Shown one piece after another: positions 24,017 through 35,656 of a stretch of 64,000 nt of DNA (the stretch's first letter is position 1; each line of letters begins with the position of its first letter). The stretch spans positions 13,898,860-13,962,859 of the forward strand of contig OU452199.1 of assembly GCA_911728435.2 (NCBI GenBank), written 5' to 3'. The stretch comes from Apoderus coryli. Its lineage: Eukaryota > Arthropoda > Insecta > Coleoptera > Attelabidae. The notes below the pieces were generated by a model that searched no databases, was not told the DNA's origin, and saw nothing but the letters and a program-made list of their open reading frames with translations. Both the position numbers and the translations under genes were made by a program.

Positions 24017-25290
24017 ATTTTTAATCCATTCATTTCATCCTGTTCTTACATATATTGTTCTTGTTTATTTATTTTTCTTTGGGTTTGAGTTCATTACAAA
24101 AAATACTTTTTTTTTTTAAATCAATGCCACATCTATTATAACTAAATAAATAACTTCAAATTGATCACTCCTATAATACAAAAATTTTGAGTATATTGCT
24201 TCGGTTTAAAACTACTACTACTTCTGAAAATAATTTTAAGGAAAGAGCAATTGCGTTAAAAGGTGTGCAGGATTTAATATATCGACTTTGACATGACTTT
24301 GACTTAAATTAAGTATATTAATAAAGGCTCTCATAAGCAGCTGAAATGGACTTAGTAAGTCTCGGGTCAATTTTGTAAGATATACTAATGTTAACCGTAA
24401 CTATTTGGCTTTAAAACCAAAAGGCATGAATAAAATAAAAAAATAACAAAAGTAAAAACACCGTAAACACGTAAATGTAACATATGGTAAGAGAGAATAC
24501 ATGAAGTTAGAAAAATGTCTAGAGTCAACCATTTAAACTTTTATAATTCGACCGAATGAACTGACCACTGTTTCCGTTGATCTTCTGTCACAATGTTGGT
24601 TGACTCTAGTAAACAAGTATTCCTTATAATAGAGTACCTACCTTACAATAGATTATTGTCAAATAAAATTATCGGCGAGGAAAATATACGAGTAGTTACC
24701 GTGTTATTTCAATGTTTAATATTTGTACTAATTGAGTAATATGAATATTAATTTTATATTGTGTTGAAATTCCAAATTTAAAATTTGCTTGTTTTCAATC
24801 ATTTTTTAATTACTAATAACTAAGAAAACAATACTTTATTTTTTGTGTAAAAATAAAGGCCAATAAGTTAAATGCACATAAATTATCTATATACAAAGCG
24901 CCTGCGAATAATAAAATTAATGAAGAAGAATTTCAGTATAAAAAATAGCGAGAGATTGTAAAAAATGAAGACCAATAAGATGAATGTAAATAATTCATTG
25001 ATATACAACTCGTCGACAAAACAATAATTTGTTTGAATGAAAGACGTCTACTCCACAAAAAATTTTTTGTGGAGTAGACGTCTTTGATTCAAACAACAAC
25101 ATTCACTCCTCGATCGATGGATTACTTCAGAAAAAAAAAACAATAATTGTTTTGTCGACGAGTTGCAATTATTGCAATAATGGAGTCGTATTTACTCGTA
25201 GTTATAAAAATATGACAGCGGGGGCGATTAAAACGTCTGTTTGTATAAATAATATACACAGCGGAGGCTAGTAAGTTTGTTGTGTATATG
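24017..25290 (+). repeat. Diverged segmental duplication, copy 1
   Basis: The order of short matches here is repeated in 27343-28290: AATCCATTCATTTC, TTGGGTTTGAGTTCATTACA, GGCTTTAAAACCA, ATGTCTAGAG, GATCTTCTG, TTCCTTATAATA, TTTGCTTG, CCAATAAGATGAATG and ACACAGCGGAGGCTAG. Copy 1 additionally contains the nested palindrome 25005-25166, which copy 2 lacks, so the palindrome probably arrived after the duplication. No gene is carried. Confidence 0.7.
25005..25166. repeat. Nested palindrome sharing the family 2 hammerhead terminus
   Basis: The core is a spacerless palindrome, 25031-25062 against 25063-25094, with one mismatch in 32 positions. It contains GACGTCTACTCCACAAAA and its inverse. An outer pair, CAACTCGTCGACAAAACAAT (from 25005) and its reverse complement (ending 25166), encloses it. 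The GGAGTAGACGT phrase is the same one that ends the hammerhead segments at 40142-40250 and 50860-50968. The core therefore looks like two such termini joined head to head. Confidence 0.75.
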
Positions 25291-25697
25291 TTCTGATTAT
25301 ATACACTAAATGTAAATTTTGTCTTGCTATTAACAAAAAGTAGATGCCACTAAGATAGATGTACATAAATAGTTTATATATATAGAACACGTGTTCCGGC
25401 AATGGAGGCCTATAATATAGATGCACATATATTGTTTAGATATACAGCTAGTGTAAATTTGACGCACGACTTATCCATAAGTATTGATTCAATTATTTAA
25501 ACAAAGATCTACAAAGATTTTAAGCCTAGGGAATAATGTAGTATCATCATTCATCGCATTGGCCCACCCGTCAGACTTCAATTTCAGTTAAAGTATCACC
25601 TACTACTTGAAACATATTAACAAACCCAACGAATTTGAGTAACTTAAACAGTATTTGTTAGTTTGTTTCTTTAGTTATCTATTATACAGGGTGTCTA

Positions 25698-26421
25698 TGA
25701 AATTACTGTACAACGCTTAACCACAAATTTCTCAACTAAAAATATCTAGGCGAATATACCAAATATCCAAAGTCCAGAGGCGTTAAGTTGGGTGATCTTG
25801 CTGGCCGAATTCCGATCCATCTATTTGGATATGTTTCATTTGAAAATCTGCGAACGCTGGTACTAAAGAAGGATGGCGCTCCGTCGTGCACAAACCACAT
25901 TTCAGCACGAATATGTGGTATTCTCATTGGCTTGATGAGATGGTAAAACGTCAGCCGACTTTCAGGGTCCTTTGGTAAAACATTTCGCACCTGTTAGACA
26001 TGATACGGATGGAGTAACTGCTCTCGTAGAATGTTATTAATTGTACTTCTGGAAATCTCCAAAATTACTGTACAACGCTTAACCACAAATTTCTCAACTA
26101 AAAATATCTAGGCGAATATACCAAATATCCAAAGTCCAGAGGCGTTAAGTTGGGTGATCTTGCTGGCCGAATTCCGATCCATCTATTTGGATATGTTTCA
26201 TTTGAAAATCTGCGAACGCTGGTACTAAAGAAGGATGGCGCTCCGTCGTGCACAAACCACATTTCAGCACGAATATGTGGTATTCTCATTGGCTTGATGA
26301 GATGGTAAAACGTCAGCCGACTTTCAGGGTCCTTTGGTAAAACATTTCGCACCTGTTAGACATGATACGGATGAAGTAACTGCTCTCGTAGAATGTTATT
26401 AATTGTACTTCTGGAAATCTC
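25698..26421. repeat. 362-bp tandem duplication within the mariner
   Basis: Unit 1 (25698-26059) and unit 2 (26060-26421) follow each other without a gap. I find one difference between them (GATGGAGT at about 26009, GATGAAGT at about 26371). The unit covers the C-terminal transposase codons and the region up to the left inverted repeat. Such high identity means a very recent duplication or an assembly artefact. Confidence 0.9.
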
Positions 26422-26715
26422 CAATCCGAACCCCTAGCGTATACGACTTAACTTGGGATCATCTTCAATTCTGTTTAAAACTACCTCTTCAAACTCAGCA
26501 GTCCTAATTGTAAGTTGGCATCCTGGCTTAACATTATTTCCATGAAAACTACCTCTTTCTCTATGTCACTTACTTCTTAATATTCGTGAAAGTTTGATCG
26601 ATAGGAATTCTGGATATTTTTCACGATAGACTCTGACACTCATACGTCCATTTCTCTCACATAATCCATATACCAGAAGCATGTCGACCTTCTCAGCGAT
26701 AGAATAATGGTCCAT
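25737..26715 (-). pseudogene. Mariner-lineage transposase, broken and duplicated at the 3' end
   Basis: The minus-strand start MDHYSIAEKVDMLLVYGL is the usual N-terminus of this family, and the frame runs to a stop at 26566-26568. Beyond it come TAEFEEVVLNRIEDDPK, ISRSTINNILREQLLHPYH, VRNVLPKDPESR and, directly afterwards, AEMWFVHDGAP...NRWIG...ARSPNLTPLDF. The section that should carry the first catalytic aspartate (FTDEA motif) is missing, so the central domain has been deleted. The DGAP aspartate is retained. The SPDL aspartate has become Asn, and the usual His after DGAP is Phe. The C-terminal section occurs twice because of the tandem duplication. No functional enzyme is possible. Confidence 0.85.
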
Positions 26716-27342
26716 TTTAAAGAACCAATAGTTATTTACGTAAAAGAAATAAAAACTATCGTTATGTCAGATTATTTATTTTATTGTTGCCTAGTAAACA
26801 AACATAACAATTATTTTAAACATTGTTCAGAATTAAAACTTTCGATATTTTTTCGTGTCGAATAAATAGGCAATGATCAATTTCAAGGTATTGTAAATAA
26901 TCTTTTTGTAGATAAACTGTATGTCTAGCGCAAATTTTACGGGAGACAGAAACTTTTCTTTACGAATCAGGCACCATTTTTAAATTTCTAGGCATTAACA
27001 AAAAATCGGTTAGTTTCAAAATTAGTGAAAATTGATAAAGGCGTTTAGAAAATAATTATTCTGAAAAAGCGATATGCATTCAAGAACTTTAGCGCCCTGT
27101 AGGCAAAACGGCTAGATCGGCTTATTTTTATTTGAGGAATTTGTAGTTAAGCGTTTTACAGTCATTTCATGGATATATTATACCTACTGTATTATGTCTT
27201 ATTTTATTCTTTTAAGTAGCTATTATTTATCTATAACTTGAATTTGTTATTTATTTTATTTAACGTTATTTTATTGTTTATAGTATAGAGTATATTTTAT
27301 ATTTCTTTCAAAATAATTTTTAAAATTACACGATACATTTTT

Positions 27343-28290
27343 TTAAATCCATTCATTTCGTTCTGTTCTTGCATACAATGTTCTTATTTATTTATCTTTT
27401 TTTGGGTTTTGGTTCATTACAAAAATACTGTTTTTTTTTTTAAATCAATATACCTAACTAGATAAAAACTTCATAAATAAGTTCAAATTTACTGGAGGGT
27501 TAATATCTGGCATTTTAACTTAAATTAATTTGTATTAATAAAGACTCTTATAAGCCTAGCCTCGGAGCAATTTTGTTAGATGTACTAATATTAACCATAA
27601 ATGTGGCTTTAAAACCAGAAGGCATAAATAAAATAAAAAAGTACCAAAAGTAAACACAACGTAGATATGTGGTAAGAATACATGAAGGTCGAAAAATGTC
27701 TAGAGGCAAACATTTAAATTTTTACAATTCGATCGAAAGAAATGAACACTGTTTCCGCTGATCTTCTGATGTTGGTTGCCTTTGGTGAAGGAATAAATAA
27801 GGATTCCTTATAATATAGTACCTACCTTATAAGAACAAAATATTCAGCAAAAGAATCTCACTAGTTACGGTGGTATTTCAATGTTTCATAATTGTACTAA
27901 TTGAGTAAGTTGTAAGTTGAAATTCCAAATATAAATTTTCTCAATTTGCTTGGTTTTAATCATTTTTTGTCCACCAGTAACGAAGGAGACAATACTTTCT
28001 TTGTATGTAAAATAGAGGCTGATCAGTTATATGCACATAACATTATTTATATACAACCCGTCTGCAAAACCAGAAAACCAATCAAGAGGAATTTAGGTCA
28101 GAAAACGACCGCGAAGTTCGTTATAAAAAATGGAGCCCAATAAGATGAATGTAAGTAATTGATATACAATTCCTCAACAAAACAAGTTCAATAACGAAGT
28201 GGAATTTAGTTATAAAAAGACGGAGGCGATTAAAACGTGCCTGCGTTTATATAAATGATATACACAGCGGAGGCTAGTCAAAGTAGAGGC
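27343..28290 (+). repeat. Diverged segmental duplication, copy 2
   Basis: Collinear with 24017-25290 but lacking its nested palindrome. Both copies end in GGAGGCGATTAAAACGT or a close variant, then ACACAGCGGAGGCTAG. Small indels are frequent and coding potential is absent. The mariner at 25681-27182 lies between the two copies. Confidence 0.7.
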
Positions 28291-28619
28291 CATAAAGATA
28301 CATTTACATATATTGTTTAGATATACAATATGCCTCGATATGGCAACATCGTCGGTGACCATTAGGTCGAGATAGCATATCCAATTATATGCACCGGAGG
28401 AGAGTTTGTCATGTCATATGCGGAGCCCGGTTTCTATCTTGAGTCTATACTTTTTTCGTATATATTTTTTTTACGAATTTTCTTCCCCTCTCAAGTTGCC
28501 TTTGTTTATTTTTTTCCGGGGAATTCAAATATGCAATGTATACACGCGTAAATAACGTGGTTCTGGTGGAGGCCAGGGCGCCTTATCCACGTATGGAGCC
28601 CACTAAGATAGATGTGCAC

Positions 28620-28658
<39 letters not shown>

Positions 28659-28660
28659 AC
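28291..28660. repeat. Module repeats ending in a (TA)n tract
   Basis: GGAGCCCACTAAGATAGATG at about 28595 and AGAGGCCATAAAGATACATT at about 28283 are further copies of a short module also seen at about 24856, 24967, 25341, 25404, 28014 and 28131. Each is followed by a TATATA-rich segment. An uninterrupted TA run occupies 28621-28652. Confidence 0.5.
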
Positions 28661-28839
28661 GGAATTGGTGAGTCATATTAGTATGTACTTGTGTCTGTCA
28701 TAAATTATTTCGCTTACTAAATTAATGAACTATTCGATCACGATCGTTTAGAGCATACTTTACTCGGCACAAAAGAGTTTCAGCAGAGTGCCAAATTTTG
28801 TAGTTTCATCCGGGAACGCGCGTGTGTACGTATGTATGT

Positions 28840-29266
28840 GTGTATGTTATCGAGTGTATGTGCACCGCCCGTAAACCGGGGTCGCCATTGTGCGTATTGT
28901 TGTGGACCAGTGATTTATACTGTCTATAAATAAGGGGGCGAGAACGCGGTGATGGCTTTGGCTCCTCACATCCTGCTTACCATCGTACAGAGGGCCGAAA
29001 CCGTAGATGTCCTGCTGGCACGACCGCAATATATGAAAATAGTAGCGGATAAATCTTTTTTGGGATTTCGTGTTTTACGCCTGTTTGCACCGACCAAAAC
29101 AGGATTTCATGTAAACTGCTATATATAGCGTTAATGTTACTGTTCGTAGAGACACAATTATATTTCGACTATTGACGTTTTCTCTTCAAATATAAAAAAT
29201 AAACAAATGCTTCTTCACTATGGGCGCTCAAGTGTAAGATACTGTGGAGATCCTCTCATTTACATA
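28840..29266 (+). mobile_element. Possible solo LTR
   Basis: The segment starts TGTTATCG and ends ATTTACA, giving the TG...CA borders of a retroviral-type LTR. It contains a TATAAATA box (28925-28932) followed by a GC-rich stretch, and an AATAAA at about 29196. No five-base target duplication was found and no internal LTR-retrotransposon coding sequence lies nearby. The borders are guesses. The GC-rich centre also produces a 60-codon minus-strand frame that I regard as spurious. Confidence 0.3.
28925..28932 (+). promoter_or_regulatory. TATA box of a putative LTR promoter
   Basis: TATAAATA followed by AGGGGGCGAG, in the one locally GC-rich segment of this area. It is the strongest promoter-like signal I noticed, but TATAAATA is frequent by chance in AT-rich DNA. 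Confidence 0.3.
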
Positions 29267-30055
29267 GATTTATTTATATATTGTTAACCTAAGCTCATGA
29301 TGGGGGTTTTATACTCCAAAACATGTCACTAAATCTTTAGAAACTAAGTTAAACTTTGTGGAGGTGTTTTTTATTGATATTTTATTAGCGCTTGCACCAC
29401 TCTGCATATTTTTTCACAAAAATTTTACCCGCATATGAATATCCTAAGCATTATAAGAGCACTGCAACTAACTGTAACTCTCAAAAGTTAGAGGCTATTA
29501 TAGTTTAGGATTCACTATGTTGGATTGTTGGGTGAGTTCTTCAGTAGTTGTCCTCGTAGAGAAAGAATTTGTATACTTTTAAAAGTAAAAATTCCAACTG
29601 ATTTGGTAATTTATATGTATATCACTCCAAATCTGTTTACAAATAGAATATAGCTATAGGCAACAGTTCTTGTAAAATGCTGGTCTAATCGAAAGTTTAT
29701 ACTGTTATGTTGTGTAGTTATTTAAAGAACAAGTGTATTAATAAGGGCGACACACAATCGAGATAATTTAACGCGCGAGATGGAAAAATAAATTAATATT
29801 TCATTATTCATTTCTATATTCACGTTAGGTACCATCCATATAAACAAACTTGAAATGGACATCTACGATGAACTAAACCAAAACATAATTATTATGAATA
29901 TCAAGACTTTATGGTTTAGATTGTTTTGATATCGCTTCATTTAACTCCGCCTATCAGTAGTCGACAAATTAAGGCCTATCAAGGATAGGACATATTAAAT
30001 TCTTGTAACTAATTTTAGTATAATATTATGAACTGCTTTTTGACTGAGACTATAG
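29267..30055. other. AT-rich sequence without a recognised gene
   Basis: No coding region, structured repeat or RNA gene was recognised. Confidence 0.5.
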
Positions 30056-30615
30056 AATTTTTTGCCGAAGGGGCCTTCCTTTTCGAGTTACAGGAAGTTA
30101 AAAAATATATTATTTTTACTATTCTTTCTAACTGACTCTGAATTATAAGTAATAACGGCAGAACCCATTAAAGATACTCGGGTTCTTTTAAATCATAGAG
30201 GACGCTACTCACACTATGTCTAAGCTAAATTTTCATTCATAAATTTCTTGATGTTTACTTTAAAGACTTGGTAATGACAAAAAATTATGGACCGTTTATT
30301 ACCCACCAAAAAAGGTTCTCTTAGAAGAAAACGCCTGGATGTATCGTTTCCAAGATATTTTATTAATGCATACCTATATGCTATTAGTGTTAAATTTATT
30401 AGAGTCCTATGTGGCTAAAAATATGTTTACAGTTTTCGTAATATGACAGATCTTGTCGTTTCCAAAAAAACTTTCTAGTTTGTAAAAATGGTAACTCCCT
30501 GTATCTCGAAAAGGAAGGTCCCTTAGGAAAAAATTTATATAACAAGGTACACTTATTTTGAGCAGCCAAATCACCTCTAGCAATTTGGCCAGGTCTTTCT
30601 GAAACACCCTGTATA
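30056..30615. repeat. Inverted repeat pair with an ACAGGGTGTTTC end
   Basis: 30056-30093 (CCTTCCTTTTCGAG, then TTACAGG) is the reverse complement of 30496-30536, with a few changes. At the outer right edge, CTGAAACACCCTGTATA (30599-30615) is an ACAGGGTGTTTC end of the type shared by many insect miniature elements. Overlapping minus-strand frames of about 80 codons are by-products. A weak third match, TATCTTGAAAAAGAAGGAG, lies at about 60469. Confidence 0.5.
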
Positions 30616-31049
30616 TTATGATGTTTTGGCGTTGTGGCAAACATGGCCTTGCAAATAGTACCCGAATAATTACTTATATATAATATGTGAGATCAATTTT
30701 TAATGTAGCATTGGTTTATTCTATACTGTTGTTGAACATCATCTGCAGCAAATCTGGTAAATGCTAAATTTTCAACACAATAAGGTGGGTTTAGGAGTTA
30801 CATAATATAGTAAAGTTACACAGTTTAAGTGTCAATTCTGTGCTTGAGTTACATGATCTTTACGAGACCGTATTTTTGTGGATACTCGCTCTATAATTCT
30901 TTTTTAGAGGATTTATTAATATTAATTATTTAACTCGTACGTCGCGTCGTTACCAGTTTCTAAATTCGACTCAATTGCTAATAATTATATTAATGAACTT
31001 ATATGGGACCGAAAACAGAGAATCATCAATATACGTATATATAATTTTT

Positions 31050-31394
31050 TTAGGAATATTCGGAAGTAATTGCACAAGTGCATCAAAATTACCGATAATT
31101 TTACATGACAGCGTGTTGTCTAAAAACTGCATGAGTGCATTTTCATATTTTGGGAGAAAGAAACTTTTAACAGAATATGAAAATGCCCGAATGTAGTTTT
31201 TCCAAGACAACACGCTCGAATGCAAAATTATCTGGTTATTTTGATGCACGAGTGTAATTCGGGGGAATATTTCCCTCATGTGTAAACAATGCAATTATCG
31301 CAGTGCTCTTTCGGTTTCTACAGTGCAGTTACCGCTGTAATCAATCGATAATTGCACTCCTCTTATAGGATTTTTTACACATGAGGGAAAAATT
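31050..31394. repeat. Two adjacent foldbacks
   Basis: The first pairs about 31052-31155 with 31172-31272 (GTGCATCAAAAT, AGCGTGTTGTCT and GCATTTTCATAT in both arms). The second pairs TTTCCCTCATGTGTAAA and TGCAATTATCG (31269-31300) with 31347-31393. Both begin or end with GTGCAATTATCG-like sequence, so they may be two nested copies or one compound element. Short frames of 71-107 codons across the arms are artefacts of the symmetry. Confidence 0.65.
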
Positions 31395-32734
31395 CAGAAT
31401 AATGCTTCCTTCGGTGTGGTTGACCTATTATTGTGGCACGGATCACATGCTTGTTTCCTGTGCAGTTGCCTTGGTATTGCTGGTGTTCCGCGATTTTTGT
31501 TAGTTTGATGATGATAGTTTCCATAAAAATGCAATAACATGAACTTAATGTGATATCTGATCTATATACAATATCAATATACGCCATCATACCTTCGCAA
31601 TTCTAAAACATGTAAATGCCAGCTTCGAGAGTATAGTTTCTCGTACACTTCTAGTATCTCTTATTTATGTAAATAAAATTGTGATTGTCATTTACGTAAA
31701 AGTGACTAACCTGATTTTGTCCATTTCGCGTGCGGAATCTATAGCAATTCAACGAGATCCTGCTAGTGAATCCTTCAACTAAAACTGGTATCAATTAAAT
31801 TACTACCAATTTCATTGTCCTGACCTTCCCATCATTCGTGTTCCACCAGAAAATAGCCGGTGTTTTTATCTGCCTCATGAGCCATGAAAAATTATGCCTC
31901 ATATATCAGTATTACTACAGTGCATACCCTGGCTAATGGGAAATTTTTAGGAGACCTTATTTAAATTTAATTACCTAATATTATGTATGTGTTGCTTGAT
32001 GCTTTCATTGGATATTATGTCAACTTTCTGTTATATCAACATTAAATTGTGTGCATTCCATTTCAGTCATACCACGCGATATTATAATCGCTTATTCAAA
32101 ATTCTCCGGGAACTAGCCGTTTTATTTTCTGATTTAATAATGCATAACTATCCATAGCACGCTATTTTCCAAATCTTATGATTTCTTTCGGTTCCATTTT
32201 ACGTAAACTTACCGCACGCTGAGAATTTTTATAGGTGTTTTGCTGACGAAATATCCGTGTAAAGGTTACCTATATGTCTCTTTTTTAAAATAAGGGACTT
32301 TATATTAAATTGTATTATAACTGCTGCTACGTTTGAATCGAAATTTTTTGTTGTGGCAATGGGAAAAAGAAGAAAATGCAATAATGTTGAGTATAAAAGC
32401 TTTTACAACATCACCTAATGTTGAGCGTAGAAGGTATACGAGTATATTTAACATCGTTGAAAATATTATTTTTAGGTTTTTGACATATACCAAATAGGGT
32501 AAGCTATGTTTTAAAGGAAAATACCAAAAATCTATAAAATATTCACTTATGCCCTTTATATTTTAATAGTATATTAATCTATTGCCCAAACTTACCACAG
32601 AATTCTAATATTTTCTATGTCGATAAAAGTAGTAAATATTACAACTTTGAGATTGGGAGACAGCGTCAGAGACACATACCTACAAGGTGATATAAACTCA
32701 ACAGTAACCCAAACAGAAAACAAGAAATAGAAAA
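31395..32734. other. AT-rich sequence without a recognised gene
   Basis: Nothing supportable was recognised. Confidence 0.5.
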
Positions 32735-32764
32735 TCACTTTTCGGGCTCACCCTCATCGTCAGT
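32735..32764 (-). other. Hammerhead-like motif
   Basis: On the minus strand ACTGACGATGAGGGTGAGCC is followed by CGAAAAGTGA: CUGACGA, U, a stem II with GGG/CCC, then GAAA. The order and spacing match the family 2 hammerheads, but stem III and the GUC cleavage triplet are lost (AGTGATTTTC). Probably a diverged terminal repeat. Confidence 0.4.
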
Positions 32765-33918
32765 TTTGTGTTACGCCTCAAAATTCAACGATTGCTTTTG
32801 TGAAATAAATAGATTGCTAATATATAGACATTTAATTAAAGTTATGCAGCTACAATAAATATCGTGGCCCGGTGAAAACGATACAGAAACCTTTTCGAGT
32901 ATTTAAAATAAAATTTTTGAAAAAATTCATCGACATGACGATTTTCTTTGGTAGAAGGACACGTTTTGACAAATTTGGAATTTTTGTAGAACGTATCTCC
33001 TTCGAGGGGTAAGTGTCACCCCAGAATTTAAATCAGGAAATTAAGGCTAGTGATACCTTGTTTTAAATGTTTTGTTTCTCTTGACAACACGTTTGTTTTC
33101 GATAGGTTTGGCAGTTCCATACAAAATTATCATAGTGCAGCTTGCAAAATTTGTGTCTAAGAACCACCTCACTTGCTTTTTGCAATTTAGTACCTTTTCT
33201 ACTGCATAAATTAATCTTTCTAATAAAAATATATCACAGTTTTCGTATCTTCCTTTGAAAGTAGAAGTGATAAATAATAATTTCAATTATCTCCATTTCG
33301 TATCATACAGTATTTTGAACGGTATTGTTTAAGTTTACTATTAAATTTATCATAAAAACGATAGGCCTGCTACCGATAATACGGCTGATGAAATCCGGAA
33401 TACCGTCTTAACCGAATATACGTAATTGACCTTTCAGCTAAATTTAGAGAGATAGGATTGGTGCGAATAGAAAACGAAAATCCCCAAAAAAACTGTGAGA
33501 AAAGAGGGTATGGAAGTTGCTGTTTTAGACCACGTCAATGTCGATGCATTCCTATGACATTTAAAAGTCCTCAAATTCCACCTGTACAAAATTAATCTTC
33601 TACAGGAGTTAACTAAAGATGATTTTGATAGAGGTTTGCAATGAGTGAACTGTTAATAAATTATCCGAATTTATTTCTGTACTTCCGAAACCACTTTGAA
33701 CACAAGCTATATATGTCTGGCCCACATTTTGAAGCTTTTGAAAAAAGCTTTTTAAAGAGAACAAAATATCTTTAAAATAAGCTGTCACTCGACCTGCTTT
33801 CTCAAATAATATTCGAGGGTGTCACTCATCACTCGCAGGGACCACAAAATTTCATCCTCATAAACAAGTCGGTTTCACCAAGAACTTACATTACCCACTC
33901 AAAAAAGGGGGTGTTTCA
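32765..33918. other. AT-rich sequence without a recognised gene
   Basis: Nothing supportable was recognised. Confidence 0.5.
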
Positions 33919-34436
33919 AAAAGACCCACCAATATTTAAGGGGGTGATTTCTCAGGTCATTTTTTGAAAAAGAGTTCCCATAAACATAAATTGTAAATAT
34001 TCTTGGTATGTTGAAAATTGTTTTAAATTTTCATCTCGTAAACGAAGCAACCTATGAAAAAAGTACAAGAAATGAAAAAGTTGTAGTTTTAGTTGGTTTA
34101 TCTCAAGACAATATACAAATGGAATTACAGACAGTGGCGTACATTTTTTGTTAATCATTTTTATTAAGTTGCCCCCCTAACGCCACTGGACTTAATAAAT
34201 TAGATCTAGGGTCATATAGGCTCCCTATTTCTAGCAACAACGCTGTCAATTTTCAAAGAAATCGGTATGGAGATATTTGAGTTAATTAAAAAAAACCGTT
34301 ATTTACAAAAAAACTTTAACACCTTGTAGCTTGGAACAATGCATTTCCGGACATGTTATGTTTATGGGAACTTTTTTTCGTAAAATGACCTGAAAAATCA
34401 CGTCTGATAGCTGGTTTGTGGGTCTTCGAAGTTTGC
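33919..34436. repeat. Foldback element with about 45-70 base arms
   Basis: 33941-33988 (GTGATTTCTCAGGTCATTTT ... AGTTCCCATAAACATA) is the reverse complement of 34357-34401. Outside these, AAGACCCACCAA (from about 33921) pairs with the inverse of GTGGGTCTT ending near 34428. The interior of about 370 bases has no open frame. It resembles a non-autonomous DNA element. Confidence 0.65.
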
Positions 34437-35185
34437 TTGCTTCATGATACTCGTCGGTGTGTAGTCCACCGATATGAGTTGGGGCGGCGTTATCTGGTTG
34501 TATTTTATTATGATGTACAATGTACAGTACTGTAATATTCTCTATGCCCTCAGCTGGATTGTTTTCTTAATCTGTCTGAGTCCTGTATTGGTAGTAGGAT
34601 CGTCATATTTGTATTGTCTTTAATATTGACCCAGATGTTTCTATTCAAGACGTGGAAAATACGTACCTATAAGCTTTATTGATTATTCGTTAAAGGTATG
34701 GAGGTATTAGTCATTTCGGCATAGTAAATTGTAACCACAAGTATAATAATTAATTGTAGGATATTAATTCTCTATTTTATTGTTAAACTATTATTGTTCA
34801 AGAAATGTGTGTCGACCTGGAATATTCATAACAGAGCATAAACGACTCCGAAAAACAATCTACAATACTATACCTAATGTAATAATAATATATTATTAAA
34901 ATATAATAATATTTACAACTTATACATTTAATTACTAAAATAAAAATATAAAAAGTAGCGATCACCACAGTCAAAAATATATGTTTTCGAAAAATATCCG
35001 TCATATTAGACTTTAACCAGGTACACTAAAATATTTGTAAAACTTATTTTAAGCAAAACTAAAAAGTGCTAAAAGTGAAACACGGGGTCCCAAAACTCCG
35101 AAAGCGCAAAGATATTTCAAAAAAATCTCTTAAAAATGCGTCGCAGCAATATTGTATGTTATATTATACATAATTGGCATATTAT
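34437..35185. other. AT-rich sequence without a recognised gene
   Basis: Nothing supportable was recognised. Confidence 0.5.
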
Positions 35186-35351
35186 ACTGGGTGTCCGTAA
35201 GTAATGGAACGGGCCATTACGTTCAGGTACCTTTTCAAAAGAAAATCAGACACACGTAGTGTTACTTAATTAATTTTGTTTTTGGGAGGACTACCTAGAG
35301 CAGTTTCTCAAAGTGGGCACCCTTAATCGTTTGGCAGTGGGCTAACCTTCC
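35186..35351 (-). pseudogene. Mariner-lineage transposase, C-terminal fragment
   Basis: On the minus strand the codons LGRLAHCQTIKGAHFEKLL end in a stop at about 35294. A C, then G.HFE.LL at the extreme C-terminus, is typical of the same transposase family as the element at 25681. Beyond the stop, at 35187-35215, TACTGGGTGTCCGTAAGTAA resembles the terminal repeat of such elements. Upstream codons are not recognisable, so this is a 3' fragment. Confidence 0.5.
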
Positions 35352-35656
35352 CAGAAACGACACACGGTTTTTGAGATGTCCCATAAAAAACGTCTTCTCT
35401 CTATATGGCTGAACCATAACAAGGTACAGCCCTATTCAAGGTTGAATTGGCCAGAAACGAATTTTTTAGTACCATAACAGCACTTATAGCGAGTATCGTA
35501 GGTCATACTACTAAAATTAACTTCGCTGGAAAACCTGCTATTTCTCAAACCTGTTCTTATGTTACATGTGGCACATCATTGTACTCAGAACGACAGCAGC
35601 ACTTAAAAGTGCCCTAAAAAGTAGAGGTTACAATTTGTAACAAACATGAATTAATG

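Larger units (their letters stand above)
25681..27182 (-). mobile_element. Mariner-lineage transposon, internally deleted
   Basis: The left terminus (25687-25745, beginning CAGGGTGTCTATGAAATTAC) is the inverted counterpart of 27119-27176; both continue into ACTGTAMAACGCTTAACYACA. ATTATA flanks the element on both sides (25681-25686 and 27177-27182), containing the TA target expected for this superfamily. The transposase pseudogene runs on the minus strand from an ATG at 26715. The outermost right-hand bases are degraded. The element also contains a 362-bp tandem duplication. Confidence 0.8.

Noticed and set aside
30399..31294. Several 70-107-codon frames on both strands
   Set aside because: They lie across inverted repeats and foldbacks, where symmetry produces open frames on both strands.
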